Assembly (NCBI GenBank): GCA_045651205.1
Contig: JAZRSA010000031.1
Span: forward strand, 1-47,115
Source of the DNA: UMGS1649 sp045651205
GTDB lineage: Bacteria > Bacillota > Clostridia > TANB77 > CAG-465
Reading direction: 5' to 3'
DNA length: 47,115 nt
Position 1 is the first letter of the stretch; every line of letters begins with the position of its first letter. Positions 1 to 8,340 of this stretch are shown here, one piece after another. The notes under the pieces were generated by a model, which saw only the letters and a program-made list of their open reading frames with translations, did not search any database and was not told the origin of the DNA. Both the position numbers and the translations under genes were made by a program.

Positions 1-141
1 ATAACAAATTAAGAAGAAATCTAAAGAGTGTTATAACAGTTACTAGTGAGTTCCAGGATTCATTCTCAGTTCCGACAGTTGTTGACTTCGAGAAAGTGGA
101 TGAGGCTGGTAAGAAATCTGAAACAATGTATCAAGGGGAAA
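1..141. repeat. Terminal overlap, copy 1 (circular assembly)
   Basis: The first 141 bases are identical to the last 141 (46975-47115). The repeat lies inside the primase-helicase gene, and the reading frame is continuous when the ends are joined (46,974 is divisible by 3). A repeat of about one assembly k-mer inside a coding gene is best read as closure of a circular or circularly permuted contig, not as a biological terminal repeat. Confidence 0.95.
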
Positions 142-1871
142 AAAGAAGTTGGTACTTAGAAAAACCTAACATTGTTCAAATGCTAGAGTTAATCGAAGCA
201 AGTGCCAAAGATACAGAAGTTAGAGCAAAGTTAAAAAGTTATGTTGGTATACCTAGTTTAGAACCTTTCATAGATGTTAAAATGAAAGAACTTAAAACAG
301 TGTACAAAGCAACAGTTGTTGATAAAGATATAGATGGTTCTGCTCAAAGTTTGGACTTATATAGTTTTGAAAGATTAGATGTAGGTGGTCAATATGTTAT
401 TGATTATAGAATCTACCCACATCCCACAAAGAACCAAAAGTTGGTTGCTATTTGTTTCAACGCTATTATGGTTCACGATAATAGAAATTACTCTATGAAC
501 GTAGATATGCTTAAAATGTTTCAATCAGAAGGAACTATAGCAGAGAGACTTGACCACCTATACCAAAGTGCTAAACATCATATTGCTAAACATCTAAACT
601 TTAATATATGGTTAATGAGTGATTTAGTATTTAATTCTATTTTAGATTTCAACTATGGTGGTCCTATGAGAGGATGTCTTGATGTATTCTTTTTAGGAGA
701 CACACAAGTAGGTAAGTCTGAAACTACAGGGGAATTAGTGAAGTTATACAACTTTGGACACTTTTTATCTTTGAAAACTTCTACAACGGTTGGATTAATC
801 GGTGGGTCAAGTAAAGTCGATGGTTCGTTTTGTAATACGATTGGAGCCATTCCTAGACAACACAAACGCCTTGCAGTATTGGAAGAGTTCAGTGGTGCTA
901 GATATGACTTTATTAAAACTATGACAGATATAAGAAGTAGTAATGAGTTAAGACTATCAAGAGTTAGTGGAGAGTTAATCGTTCCCTGTAAATTGAGAAT
1001 GATAACCATCTCTAACCCATTAAATGATGAAAACGGAAATCCTAGATTCTTAAATACTTTCCCAAATGGTGTTATGCCTTTGATGGAACTTATTAAGAGT
1101 GCTGAGGATGTGGCAAGATATGATGGATTCTTACTTATACCTAAGGTAGAAAAGAGAATCAATCCGTTTGCCTATCAACTTGTTGGTGAACCTATACCTA
1201 GAGAGGCTTATAGAAATAAGATTAACTGGGTAGCGACAAGACAAATAAATAATGTAATATTTGCCGAAGGTGTTGAAAGTTACATATGGGAACAAGCAGA
1301 AAAGATGAATGAAAAGTTTGAGTGCAACTTCCCATTGTTTGGAACCACAACTTCTAAGAAGTTGGCAAGATTTTCAGTAGCACTGGCTAGTCTACTTGTT
1401 AATGTTGATGAGACTTATGAGAACATAATAGTAACTAAAGAAATTGTTGATTATATGGTTAGTTATCTTGAAAGTATTTATGATGATGGAACATTTAAAC
1501 TAAAGGCGTATGCTGATGAATATAAAGAATACAGTATGTGCTCTGATAAAGATATTAAAGACCTTCAAGATTTATATGCTAGAAATGCAACTCTATTTAA
1601 CTTCCTTAATGGACAAAGTAAAACAACTAGAGCGAACTTATCTAGTGTATCTGGATTAGAAAGTGGTAAGTTCTGTCCTATATTCAATAAATTAGTTGCC
1701 AGAAAGTTCATCAGATTGAGTATGGACAATGTATACCCAACAGATAAGTTTAGAAAAGCATTTAACACAATAGACAAAAAGTTTACAACAGACACAGGGA
1801 GTCTAATTGAAAAAGATTTAGACCCAGGAAATCCAGGTGTCGAGTTTATAGATGTAGGGGTGACTGAATAA
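1..1871 (+). CDS. Primase-helicase, C-terminal part (AAA+ MCM-like helicase)
   Basis: Continuation of the gene that starts at 46056; the frame is open from base 3 (residue 308 of the whole protein), and a downstream GTG at 96 is not the real start. Near residue 539 is a Walker A (GDTQVGKSE) and near 597 a Walker B (LAVLEEF). A sensor-1-like MITISNP lies about 45 residues further on. The GD-x4-KS(E/Q) form resembles MCM-type AAA+ helicases more than the RecA-like helicase of T7 gp4 or DnaB. I infer that primase and helicase are fused in one protein that unwinds DNA and primes at the fork. The C-terminal part looks like a winged-helix or lid region. Its TAA stop overlaps the ATG of the next gene (1871). 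Confidence 0.85.
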   Translation, partial: NKLRRNLKSVITVTSEFQDSFSVPTVVDFEKVDEAGKKSETMYQGEKRSWYLEKPNIVQMLELIEASAKDTEVRAKLKSYVGIPSLEPFIDVKMKELKTVYKATVVDKDIDGSAQSLDLYSFERLDVGGQYVIDYRIYPHPTKNQKLVAICFNAIMVHDNRNYSMNVDMLKMFQSEGTIAERLDHLYQSAKHHIAKHLNFNIWLMSDLVFNSILDFNYGGPMRGCLDVFFLGDTQVGKSETTGELVKLYNFGHFLSLKTSTTVGLIGGSSKVDGSFCNTIGAIPRQHKRLAVLEEFSGARYDFIKTMTDIRSSNELRLSRVSGELIVPCKLRMITISNPLNDENGNPRFLNTFPNGVMPLMELIKSAEDVARYDGFLLIPKVEKRINPFAYQLVGEPIPREAYRNKINWVATRQINNVIFAEGVESYIWEQAEKMNEKFECNFPLFGTTTSKKLARFSVALASLLVNVDETYENIIVTKEIVDYMVSYLESIYDDGTFKLKAYADEYKEYSMCSDKDIKDLQDLYARNATLFNFLNGQSKTTRANLSSVSGLESGKFCPIFNKLVARKFIRLSMDNVYPTDKFRKAFNTIDKKFTTDTGSLIEKDLDPGNPGVEFIDVGVTE

Positions 1872-2368
1872 TGGATTTAAGTGAAATGGAATTAGATGAA
1901 TATAAGAAACATCCTAGGGTATTGGAAGTTAGATTTATGCTATTCTTCGATATGCTAGAAAAGGACTATGGGTATCAAGGAGCAATAAAGTTTATTGAGA
2001 GCATATGCAAGGCTTTTAACTGTAACTTTATGTTCCTTAACTCCCTAATAAATAGAAGATTTGATGTAAAACGAAAAACAAAAGTTAAATGGAGATTATG
2101 GAGACAGGAAGTAATTTTTACTGCAGGTGTGTACGGAGAAAAAATATATACTGCTGCTGAAAAATACCTTCATATAAAGGCTAACACTCTTTACGCACAA
2201 TCCGATTTATATAGCATTAATAATTTTTGTGATGCTGAGTGGCTTAGAGGTCTTGATGAAAGAGTAGTTCTTTGTGGTCAACCAGGTTATCGTTTAGAAG
2301 TTATCAGATTCTTCGAGGTCGTTGATGACCTATCAAAAATACTAAAGAAATGGCAAGGTGATGAATAA
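1871..2368 (+). CDS. Hypothetical replication-operon protein (165 aa)
   Basis: I do not recognise this protein. It is mixed alpha/beta in appearance, with a basic central patch (KRKTKVKWRLWRQE, residues about 68-81) that could touch nucleic acid. No catalytic motif is visible. It overlaps the primase-helicase stop by one base and the DNA polymerase start by one base (TAATG at both ends). It is therefore translationally coupled between the two replication enzymes and is probably a replication accessory protein. That role is inferred from position only. Confidence 0.8.
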   Translation: MDLSEMELDEYKKHPRVLEVRFMLFFDMLEKDYGYQGAIKFIESICKAFNCNFMFLNSLINRRFDVKRKTKVKWRLWRQEVIFTAGVYGEKIYTAAEKYLHIKANTLYAQSDLYSINNFCDAEWLRGLDERVVLCGQPGYRLEVIRFFEVVDDLSKILKKWQGDE

Positions 2369-4578
2369 TGTTCCTATACCAAAAGTTAAAATATGATTAT
2401 AAACACATAGACATTAATAATCCTGATGAGGCTCTTAAAGAGTTCGCATTATTCCTTAAGAAGGCTCACGAGGAGAAACCTGAGTTTATGTGTTACGATA
2501 CTGAAACTGATGGATTAAACATTATTACGTCCTTGCCTTTTTTAGTATCAGTTGGGTTTGGTAAGACTGTAAGAACATTTGACTACAACCCTGAGATTAT
2601 GCAAGCATTTTGGAAAATGTATTGTATGACTATGAAGGACTCAGGAAAGAAACTACAAGACTACGAAGAGTTTATAGGAACTTTTGCTCACAATGCTAAG
2701 TATGATTACCATATGATGGACAACGGAGGAAGCCCTATTCCTGAAGAGGTTAGATTATATGATAGTATTACTATTGCTAGATTGACTGAATACGTTGATG
2801 AAAAGGCAAGTATGAGTCTAGAAACTCTAGGTGGTAAATATGTTGATGAAGAGTCAAAGTTTGCTGGAAAAATTATCAAAGATGTAGTTAAGAGCATAAA
2901 TGCTGCTAGAAGAAAACAACTAAGAGAAGACATTATGAAAGAATTTCCTGATGATGGATTCTCAACAACTACAAAGAGTGGTAAGTTCAAAGCAACTGGT
3001 AAGTTGACTAGACTTATAGAGGATTATGATAGGAATAGGGTTAGATTTATAAATGATGATGATAAGTACTTCAAGTTTATAGATGAACACTACACTCCTG
3101 CTAACTATAAAGATGCCTATGCTCAAGAACCTGAACTTCTTAGAAGTTATGCTGCTGATGATATTGTCATTATGATTGAATATATGAATCGTGCCATACC
3201 AACCTTAAGAAAAGTTGATACTAACTTCACAGTATTAAATCGTGAGGGTGAATTAATCAGAGCAGTTGGTGAAATGGAAAAAGTAGGACTTGCAGTTAAT
3301 GTTGATTATGTAGTTGATTGTAGAAAGAAAATGTGTGCTTATAGAGACTTGTTATATATGGAACTTAATATGTACACAGGAACTGAGTTCGGTGTTGGAC
3401 AACACGAGTTTATTAAGAAATTACTGCTTAATAAGTATGGAATCAAGACTGATAAGGCAGATGAAAAGGCACTTAAGTACATCAGAGAACATACAACAAA
3501 TGAAGAAGTTAAGGACATTTGCACTAATATCTTAGAACTTAGAACATTAGATAAATGGATTTCCACATATGTTGATGGAAAACTTAATTCAGTTATAAAT
3601 GGCAGAATACACACAGATATTAACAACAATGGAGCAGTCAGTGGGCGTGTTAGTTGTGATATGCAACAACAACCAAAAGAAGGTCTATACGATAGAGATG
3701 GCAACGAATTGTTCCATCCTAGAAGAATGTTTGTCTGTGATGAAGATTACATACTAGCCTTCTGCGATGAGTCTCAAATGGAGTTAAGAGTTCAAGCATA
3801 CTACACAATTCTACACGGCTCAGAGCCTGACTTATCTATGTGCAGAGCCTATATGCCATATAAATGCTACAGAATAACAGACTTAGGTAGTAAATGGAGA
3901 TTTGACTACACTAATATTGATGATTTAAAGAAATTTCCTAAGTTCAACTGGTTCCTTGAAGAAAACGATGAACCTTGGACTCCTACTGACCTACATAGCG
4001 AAACTACAAGACACGCCTTTCCAGATATGGACCCTACTTCAGATGAGTTCAAGAAACACAGAAAGTTGGGAAAACGTGCAAACTTCCTTAAAGTTTACCA
4101 AGGAGGAGTACAAGCCTTACAAGATAGCCTAGAGATAGACAGAACTACTGCTGAAGCATTAGATAGTGCCTTCTACAAAGCGTTCCCTCGAATCAAAGAC
4201 TATCAAGATTGGGTTGTAGAGCACTTGAGTCAATATGGTTATGTTGAGAATCTTTATGGAAGAAGATACTATATGAACGATAGTAAATGGTTCTATCGTG
4301 CTTGTAATTACTTAATTCAAGGTACTTGTGCTGATATGGTTAAAGTATTTGAGATTAATGTACATAAATATTTAAAAGAGAATAATCTTAAGTCTAAGAT
4401 GGTTCTGCCAATACACGATGAAATTATGCTTCTAGTACATAAGGATGAAGAGTTTGTTATAGGCGAAGTTAAAAGAATAATGGAAGATGTTACTGATGTT
4501 ATTAAACATATACCTATGATAAGTGAGCCTGAGATAAGCAGAACTAACTGGGCTGAGAAAGAGGAGTATGTGATATGA
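2368..4578 (+). CDS. Family A DNA polymerase with 3'-5' exonuclease
   Basis: A 736-residue replicative DNA polymerase of the Pol I/T7 type. The N-terminal proofreading exonuclease has motif I at D44-x-E46 (YDTETDGL), motif II near 107 (FAHNAKYDY) and motif III near 260 (YAADD). The polymerase half has the GRVS segment and motif A near 468 (CDESQMELR). Motif B is near 570 (KRANFLKVYQGG, where YQ replaces the usual YG) and motif C near 683 (HDE). All catalytic acids are present. No 5'-3' exonuclease domain is present, as in phage replicases. It starts one base inside the preceding gene, and its TGA overlaps the next ATG. Confidence 0.97.
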   Translation: MFLYQKLKYDYKHIDINNPDEALKEFALFLKKAHEEKPEFMCYDTETDGLNIITSLPFLVSVGFGKTVRTFDYNPEIMQAFWKMYCMTMKDSGKKLQDYEEFIGTFAHNAKYDYHMMDNGGSPIPEEVRLYDSITIARLTEYVDEKASMSLETLGGKYVDEESKFAGKIIKDVVKSINAARRKQLREDIMKEFPDDGFSTTTKSGKFKATGKLTRLIEDYDRNRVRFINDDDKYFKFIDEHYTPANYKDAYAQEPELLRSYAADDIVIMIEYMNRAIPTLRKVDTNFTVLNREGELIRAVGEMEKVGLAVNVDYVVDCRKKMCAYRDLLYMELNMYTGTEFGVGQHEFIKKLLLNKYGIKTDKADEKALKYIREHTTNEEVKDICTNILELRTLDKWISTYVDGKLNSVINGRIHTDINNNGAVSGRVSCDMQQQPKEGLYDRDGNELFHPRRMFVCDEDYILAFCDESQMELRVQAYYTILHGSEPDLSMCRAYMPYKCYRITDLGSKWRFDYTNIDDLKKFPKFNWFLEENDEPWTPTDLHSETTRHAFPDMDPTSDEFKKHRKLGKRANFLKVYQGGVQALQDSLEIDRTTAEALDSAFYKAFPRIKDYQDWVVEHLSQYGYVENLYGRRYYMNDSKWFYRACNYLIQGTCADMVKVFEINVHKYLKENNLKSKMVLPIHDEIMLLVHKDEEFVIGEVKRIMEDVTDVIKHIPMISEPEISRTNWAEKEEYVI

Positions 4579-5036
4579 CAATAAAACAAATAGAAGAAAT
4601 AAGAGACTTCGTGAAGTGTCCACAGTTTGGAGATGGACCTCATTATGGTGCTTGGGGTGCTCTTAGATTAGACCAAAGAGAGAAAATAAAAGATTTGTGT
4701 GAAGAACTGCTTAGATTCAAAAAAGAAGAACATTTCGAGGAAACATCAATTCTTGTTGAAAAGAAGTTTGGAAATACACATCTAAAGGGGTTTAAATACC
4801 TTGTTTATATACTAGAAAACTATAGATACCCTGTACACTCATTTATGCAAATATACAAAGAAGTTGCAGATAATTTTGGTGAAACTTGGATGAACATTGA
4901 GAGATGTCTAAGAACTTACATAGAATCATCTTGTGTAAAGAAAATAAAGGTGTCTAAGTTCTTATCTAAGCAACTTATCGAATTTGGTAGAGTTGGTAAA
5001 TCTTGTAGGATTATGCTAGAAGATGTGGAGGATTAG
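4575..5036 (+). CDS. Spo0A C-terminal domain-like DNA-binding protein (153 aa)
   Basis: Residues about 60-120 closely resemble the DNA-binding C-terminal domain of Spo0A, the sporulation master regulator. They hold a THLKGFKYL segment (Spo0A: P-x-HxKGYxYL), a spacer, IYKEVADNF (Spo0A: LYPxIAxKY) and then IERCLRTYIES (Spo0A: VERAIRHAIE). The receiver domain of Spo0A is absent and is replaced by about 55 unrelated N-terminal residues. The gene overlaps the polymerase stop (ATGA). It may regulate phage or host promoters or interfere with sporulation. The resemblance is by eye; a profile search is needed to settle it. Confidence 0.6.
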   Translation: MTIKQIEEIRDFVKCPQFGDGPHYGAWGALRLDQREKIKDLCEELLRFKKEEHFEETSILVEKKFGNTHLKGFKYLVYILENYRYPVHSFMQIYKEVADNFGETWMNIERCLRTYIESSCVKKIKVSKFLSKQLIEFGRVGKSCRIMLEDVED

Positions 5037-5038
5037 TT

Positions 5039-5254
5039 ATGTTTGAATGTTTCCACTGTTTACACAAGTCAGTTGTGTGGCAATGTGATTATGATTTCGA
5101 AGATTTTGGCTATGATGGTGAAGGTATTGTGCAAATACTGCACTGCTCTAACTGTGGAGCCGACATAGAATACAGAATTGAAAACAAAAATGATAAAGAT
5201 AAAAATGATGAGAAAGAGAGTGAAGAAAATGAAATTATTAAAGAGAAAGCCTAA
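5039..5254 (+). CDS. Small zinc-ribbon protein (71 aa)
   Basis: Two CxxC knuckles (C4-x2-C7 and C36-x2-C39) make a likely zinc ribbon in the first 45 residues. They are followed by a highly charged lysine/glutamate-rich tail. It starts 2 bp after the Spo0A-like gene, inside the replication operon, behind a GTGGAGGA ribosome site. Function is unknown; zinc ribbons of this size often bind nucleic acid or act as adaptors. Confidence 0.8.
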   Translation: MFECFHCLHKSVVWQCDYDFEDFGYDGEGIVQILHCSNCGADIEYRIENKNDKDKNDEKESEENEIIKEKA

Positions 5255-5420
5255 ATTAATTATTGAGTTTGAAGAAGCAAAAGAGGAAAACGGATTCTAC
5301 CTAACAGTTAAAACTGAAGGAGATATGTGTGACCAATATGTAGTTGCTGCTGCAGATTATTTAAATAAAAGCATTAAGGCTTGCAAGGCTAAGAAAAATG
5401 GCAAAAACGGAAGAAAGTAG
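5229..5420 (+). CDS. Hypothetical protein (63 aa)
   Basis: Starts inside the end of the zinc-ribbon gene at the ATG at 5229, preceded by a weak GTGAAGAA site. An upstream in-frame ATG (5178) would add 17 lysine-rich residues read from the neighbour's charged tail, so the internal start is preferred. The fold looks beta-alpha with a lysine-rich C-terminus. It overlaps the VRR-NUC gene by 23 bp. Unrecognised. Confidence 0.65.
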   Translation: MKLLKRKPKLIIEFEEAKEENGFYLTVKTEGDMCDQYVVAAADYLNKSIKACKAKKNGKNGRK

Positions 5421-5763
5421 ACTAGAGAAACAGGTCGAAGCCTATATGATTAAAAGAAGAGTTTGGCAACTTGCTAGATACCAGGCTCAATCAAGTCAGA
5501 ATGGGCTTCCTGACCGACTTTATCTTTACAAAGGGTATTTGCTTGGATTCGAGTTAAAAACCGATAAGGGAAAGCCTACGCTACTCCAGGAGAAGAAATT
5601 GGAGTTGATTAACGCTAATGGGGGAATAGGGTTGATAATAAGAAGAGTTGAGGAGGTTGCTAAAGTTCTAGACCTAATAGATGCTTACAGCAGTCTCTCA
5701 GACAACTCTAATAAGTTAATACTAGAACAGTATAAGGAGTGGAAAGATGAGCAAGAAACTTAG
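5398..5763 (+). CDS. VRR-NUC domain nuclease (121 aa)
   Basis: A compact, stand-alone VRR-NUC (PD-(D/E)xK) nuclease. The signature is visible: the LPDRLYLY segment with D39, FELK with E52 and K54, and KPTLLQ with Q64. The rest forms the short helical closure of the fold. Phage members usually act on branched or structured DNA during replication and recombination. It is encoded directly downstream of the polymerase cluster and overlaps both neighbours. Confidence 0.88.
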   Translation: MAKTEESRLEKQVEAYMIKRRVWQLARYQAQSSQNGLPDRLYLYKGYLLGFELKTDKGKPTLLQEKKLELINANGGIGLIIRRVEEVAKVLDLIDAYSSLSDNSNKLILEQYKEWKDEQET

Positions 5764-6151
5764 AACTAAAGACTATATGTATAATCTGCTAGAAGATTTG
5801 AATAAACTAGATATATTATTAACCTATTATGAGGCACATTCTACAAACAGTTGCTACATAAAAATGGACAACGGAGTGTGTGGCAGTATTAGAATAGCCG
5901 ACCATAAAGGAATTGAGAAGTATAGTTACTTATTTAACTTAATGCTGAATATACCCAAATCATATGAAAGTGAAGGTAGAAAATATTACTGCACAGATGA
6001 CTATGATAAGATGATTCAAGACATTAAGATGTATCGAGACTCACAAATGAATAAATTTGGATTCAGATATTTCGATTTTATGGTTAAAAATAAAAATGAA
6101 GGAAAAGAAAAGAAAGGATTTTGGCAATATGCAAAAGAATATAATTCATAA
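5747..6151 (+). CDS. Hypothetical protein (134 aa)
   Basis: Not recognised. Starts 17 bp before the end of the VRR-NUC gene, with AAGGAGTGGAAAG as ribosome site. Soluble alpha/beta protein rich in tyrosine and lysine, with no clear motif. It is the last gene before a new promoter at 6157-6186, so it closes the polymerase operon. Confidence 0.8.
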   Translation: MSKKLRTKDYMYNLLEDLNKLDILLTYYEAHSTNSCYIKMDNGVCGSIRIADHKGIEKYSYLFNLMLNIPKSYESEGRKYYCTDDYDKMIQDIKMYRDSQMNKFGFRYFDFMVKNKNEGKEKKGFWQYAKEYNS

Positions 6152-6156
6152 ACTTT

Positions 6157-6186
6157 TTAACTTTTGCAGAAAGTGTATGTTACAAT
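6157..6186 (+). promoter_or_regulatory. Promoter, TTAACTTT-N16-TACAAT, extended -10
   Basis: TTAACTTT at 6157-6164, exactly 16 bases, then TACAAT at 6181-6186 preceded by TGT (extended -10). Identical geometry occurs at 41002-41031 (+) and at 33718-33747 (-). It drives the exonuclease operon that starts at 6210. Confidence 0.75.
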
Positions 6187-6209
6187 AGGAGCCAAGAAGG
6201 AGAAACATT

Positions 6210-6488
6210 ATGAAAAACGATGAATTTATAAATTATGCTAAGATTATAGTTAGGGAATATGCTTTCAAGCATCTCGACAAGCAAGATAATATTGGAAAAG
6301 ATGATTTTGATGTGTATGTTGTTTGGAATTGCTATATTCTAGGACATAGTAAAGCATTATTGAGTACTACTCTTGCTGATGGAATGTACTATGAGGTTAC
6401 ATATAACTCTAATAAAAATGAAGTTTACTTAGATGCTTATAAAAAGTTTGAAAATGTAGCATTTAATGTTATAAGAAAGGGGGAATAG
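6210..6488 (+). CDS. DUF6275-like conserved phage protein (92 aa)
   Basis: Resembles, from memory of the family, the DUF6275 proteins common in Bacillota phages: an AKxxVxxY start, DDxxVYVVW, then KALLST and DGMYYEVTYN, then a YLDxYKK end. Function unknown. First gene behind the 6.16-kb promoter, with AGAAGGAG as ribosome site, and followed 4 bp later by the YqaJ-type exonuclease. These small proteins are often found near recombination genes. Confidence 0.75.
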   Translation: MKNDEFINYAKIIVREYAFKHLDKQDNIGKDDFDVYVVWNCYILGHSKALLSTTLADGMYYEVTYNSNKNEVYLDAYKKFENVAFNVIRKGE

Positions 6489-6492
6489 TTCT

Positions 6493-7374
6493 ATGAAAGA
6501 AAGATTCGATGTAATTGCAAGTAGTTTGAGTAGTTATTTTGGTATAGGGTTTAATACAGTACAAGAACAATTAGACATAGACCTAGGTAAGACTGCTAAA
6601 GAGTTCGATGACGATGCTCAGGACCGTATGAATCTAGGAAATGCTATGGAAGATGGATGTATTAATTATTTTGAAACAAAAATGGGAATATTAATTGATG
6701 AAAGAAACTCAGAGTATAAATATGCCTGTGATGGAAAACTTAAATGTAAACGAGATGGTAGAACTTTCCTAGATGGTGTTGAAACTGGATGGGAAAATAA
6801 ATACTCTAACTCATCTAGTGGACCGTTTACAGAGGACCTAGGTTATGAAATTCAATGTCAAGCATATATGATGGCTTGGGGATTAGACCAATGGGTACTA
6901 GCAGGAATGTGGTGTGGTAAACCTTATTACAAACTAATTAAGGCTAATCCTGAGATTCAAGCAGATATTGAAGCGATAGTTGATGCTGTTGTTGAAATCG
7001 AAATGGGTCTAAGAGAAGTTGATGACTACCCTTGGGACATTGTTGCTAAGTATTCTAAGCAAGTTAAGTTGAAAGAACTTAATGATGAAGATTTAGAGCA
7101 ATATGATAAGGATTTATTAAACAGTATTGGAAAACTTAAACAACAAAAGAAAGTTATCGAAGATAAATTACAAGAACTTGAAGGTTATGCTAAGACTCAT
7201 TATGATGATAGTAAGTGGGAAGATAAAGACTTCAAGTACACAATCTCAACATCTAATGGAAGAGCGACATTTGACAAAGCAACATTTAGTATTGAAAATC
7301 CAACTATAGATATTATGAAATACTATAAAGAAGGAACTCCATTTAGAACAATTAGATGTACTGCTAAGAAGTAA
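6493..7374 (+). CDS. YqaJ-type PD-(D/E)xK exonuclease
   Basis: A 293-residue nuclease of the lambda-exonuclease/YqaJ class, expected to resect double-stranded ends for strand annealing. NLGNAMEDG carries the helix-1 glutamate (E53). The core FLDGVETGWENK gives D94 and the E101-x-K103 pair. YEIQCQAYM near 118-126 is the glutamine-containing helix that follows the core. The C-terminal third is a coiled coil (residues about 195-235) followed by a small beta domain. It should act with the DUF1071-like annealing protein and the DUF669-like protein, which lie across the genome junction at 43.7-46.0 kb. Confidence 0.88.
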   Translation: MKERFDVIASSLSSYFGIGFNTVQEQLDIDLGKTAKEFDDDAQDRMNLGNAMEDGCINYFETKMGILIDERNSEYKYACDGKLKCKRDGRTFLDGVETGWENKYSNSSSGPFTEDLGYEIQCQAYMMAWGLDQWVLAGMWCGKPYYKLIKANPEIQADIEAIVDAVVEIEMGLREVDDYPWDIVAKYSKQVKLKELNDEDLEQYDKDLLNSIGKLKQQKKVIEDKLQELEGYAKTHYDDSKWEDKDFKYTISTSNGRATFDKATFSIENPTIDIMKYYKEGTPFRTIRCTAKK

Positions 7375-7387
7375 GGAGGTGTGTAGA

Positions 7388-7618
7388 ATGGATGAAAAAC
7401 AATGTGAAAGAATATTAGTAGAGTACTCACAACTTATGGGAAAAATCTATAGACTAAATGATTATCTAGATAGATATGCTGTTTCTGGCACAGTATTTGA
7501 CCAAGAGTTACTAGAACAACAATTAGTACATATGCGAAACTATAGTGATGTTCTAGAACGTAGAATCATTAATTTGATGATTAGAGGAGCACAAGTTCCT
7601 ACAGTGAAAGGTAATTAA
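7388..7618 (+). CDS. Conserved small helical phage protein (76 aa)
   Basis: The start is set at the ATG at 7388, which follows AAGGAGGTGTGTAGA; an upstream alternative start would include the ribosome site itself. Two long helices with a short turn, likely a coiled-coil dimer. No function is known to me. It lies directly after the exonuclease in the same operon. Confidence 0.75.
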   Translation: MDEKQCERILVEYSQLMGKIYRLNDYLDRYAVSGTVFDQELLEQQLVHMRNYSDVLERRIINLMIRGAQVPTVKGN

Positions 7619-7622
7619 GATT

Positions 7623-7805
7623 ATGCCTGAACGAGTAAAGATAGTCGAAGGACCTGTGGGAATATTAACTAGAGATATAACTATACAATTCCCATATATT
7701 ATGGATGAAGAATATAAGGAGTTAAGACAATATTTAAAAGAAAACCACATAGATTTTGTGGTAAAGAGAGGTAAGAGGAAAGATGGACAAAAAAGAAATA
7801 AATAA
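7623..7805 (+). CDS. Hypothetical protein (60 aa)
   Basis: Begins 2 bp after the previous gene with an AAGATT-type weak ribosome site. Compact alpha/beta with a strongly basic C-terminal tail (KRGKRKDGQKRNK). Overlaps the following gene by 23 bp. Unrecognised; the tail suggests nucleic acid contact. Confidence 0.6.
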   Translation: MPERVKIVEGPVGILTRDITIQFPYIMDEEYKELRQYLKENHIDFVVKRGKRKDGQKRNK

Positions 7806-8325
7806 AATCAAAAAATTAATAAAAGAAGTAGAAAGTGTTGGAAATGGTAAAATCGTTATAACAGACGGAAAAAATTTCTTCTCTGGAGACGAGTTTGATA
7901 AAATGTTTGATAAGGATGGAAAAACTAGAGCAAAGAATAGTATGCCTGAAGGTATTGCTAATTTCCTTGGACAAGGTAATTCTATGGAAATGCTAAAAGC
8001 AACTGCTATCGCTCTTAAGAAACATAAAGGAGATGCAGTAGCAGTAGCAGACCATTATTACGAAACTTGTAAGGCTACAACAGAATGTTTTGTACCTTTA
8101 ATAAAGAAAGACATTGACAAACAGGCTAAAGATGCTAAGTATACAAAGAAAGATGACTACTTAAAAACTAATGCTATCTGGATGTGCTACTTAGACTGTG
8201 TTATCATAGAATCATTAAAACTTATCAGATATTTGCTTCAATGCAGAGATGTTAAGAACGCTAAAGAAGTTATCGTAAAAACATTAGAAAGAATACTAAA
8301 AGATGTAAAAGAAAAAGAACTATAA
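7783..8325 (+). CDS. Hypothetical protein (180 aa)
   Basis: Last + strand gene of the replication arm. Lysine-rich and mainly helical, with two cysteine-bearing helices in the middle (DHYYETCKATTECF and WMCYLDCVII). The ribosome site GTAAGAGGAAAG lies within the preceding gene. The TAA stop is inside the bidirectional terminator. No family recognised. Confidence 0.75.
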   Translation: MDKKEINKIKKLIKEVESVGNGKIVITDGKNFFSGDEFDKMFDKDGKTRAKNSMPEGIANFLGQGNSMEMLKATAIALKKHKGDAVAVADHYYETCKATTECFVPLIKKDIDKQAKDAKYTKKDDYLKTNAIWMCYLDCVIIESLKLIRYLLQCRDVKNAKEVIVKTLERILKDVKEKEL

Positions 8326-8340
8326 TTTATAGTTCTTTTT
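8312..8340. terminator. Bidirectional intrinsic terminator
   Basis: Perfect 11-bp stem (8314-8324 with 8328-8338, loop ATT) flanked by A-tract and T-tract, so it works on both strands. It separates the convergent + replication arm and - late arm. It holds the stop codons of both genes within or at its edge. Confidence 0.92.

Noticed and set aside
653..1162. 169-aa reading frame on the - strand within the helicase
   Set aside because: Shadow of the + strand primase-helicase with its conserved Walker motifs; no ribosome site and no promoter.
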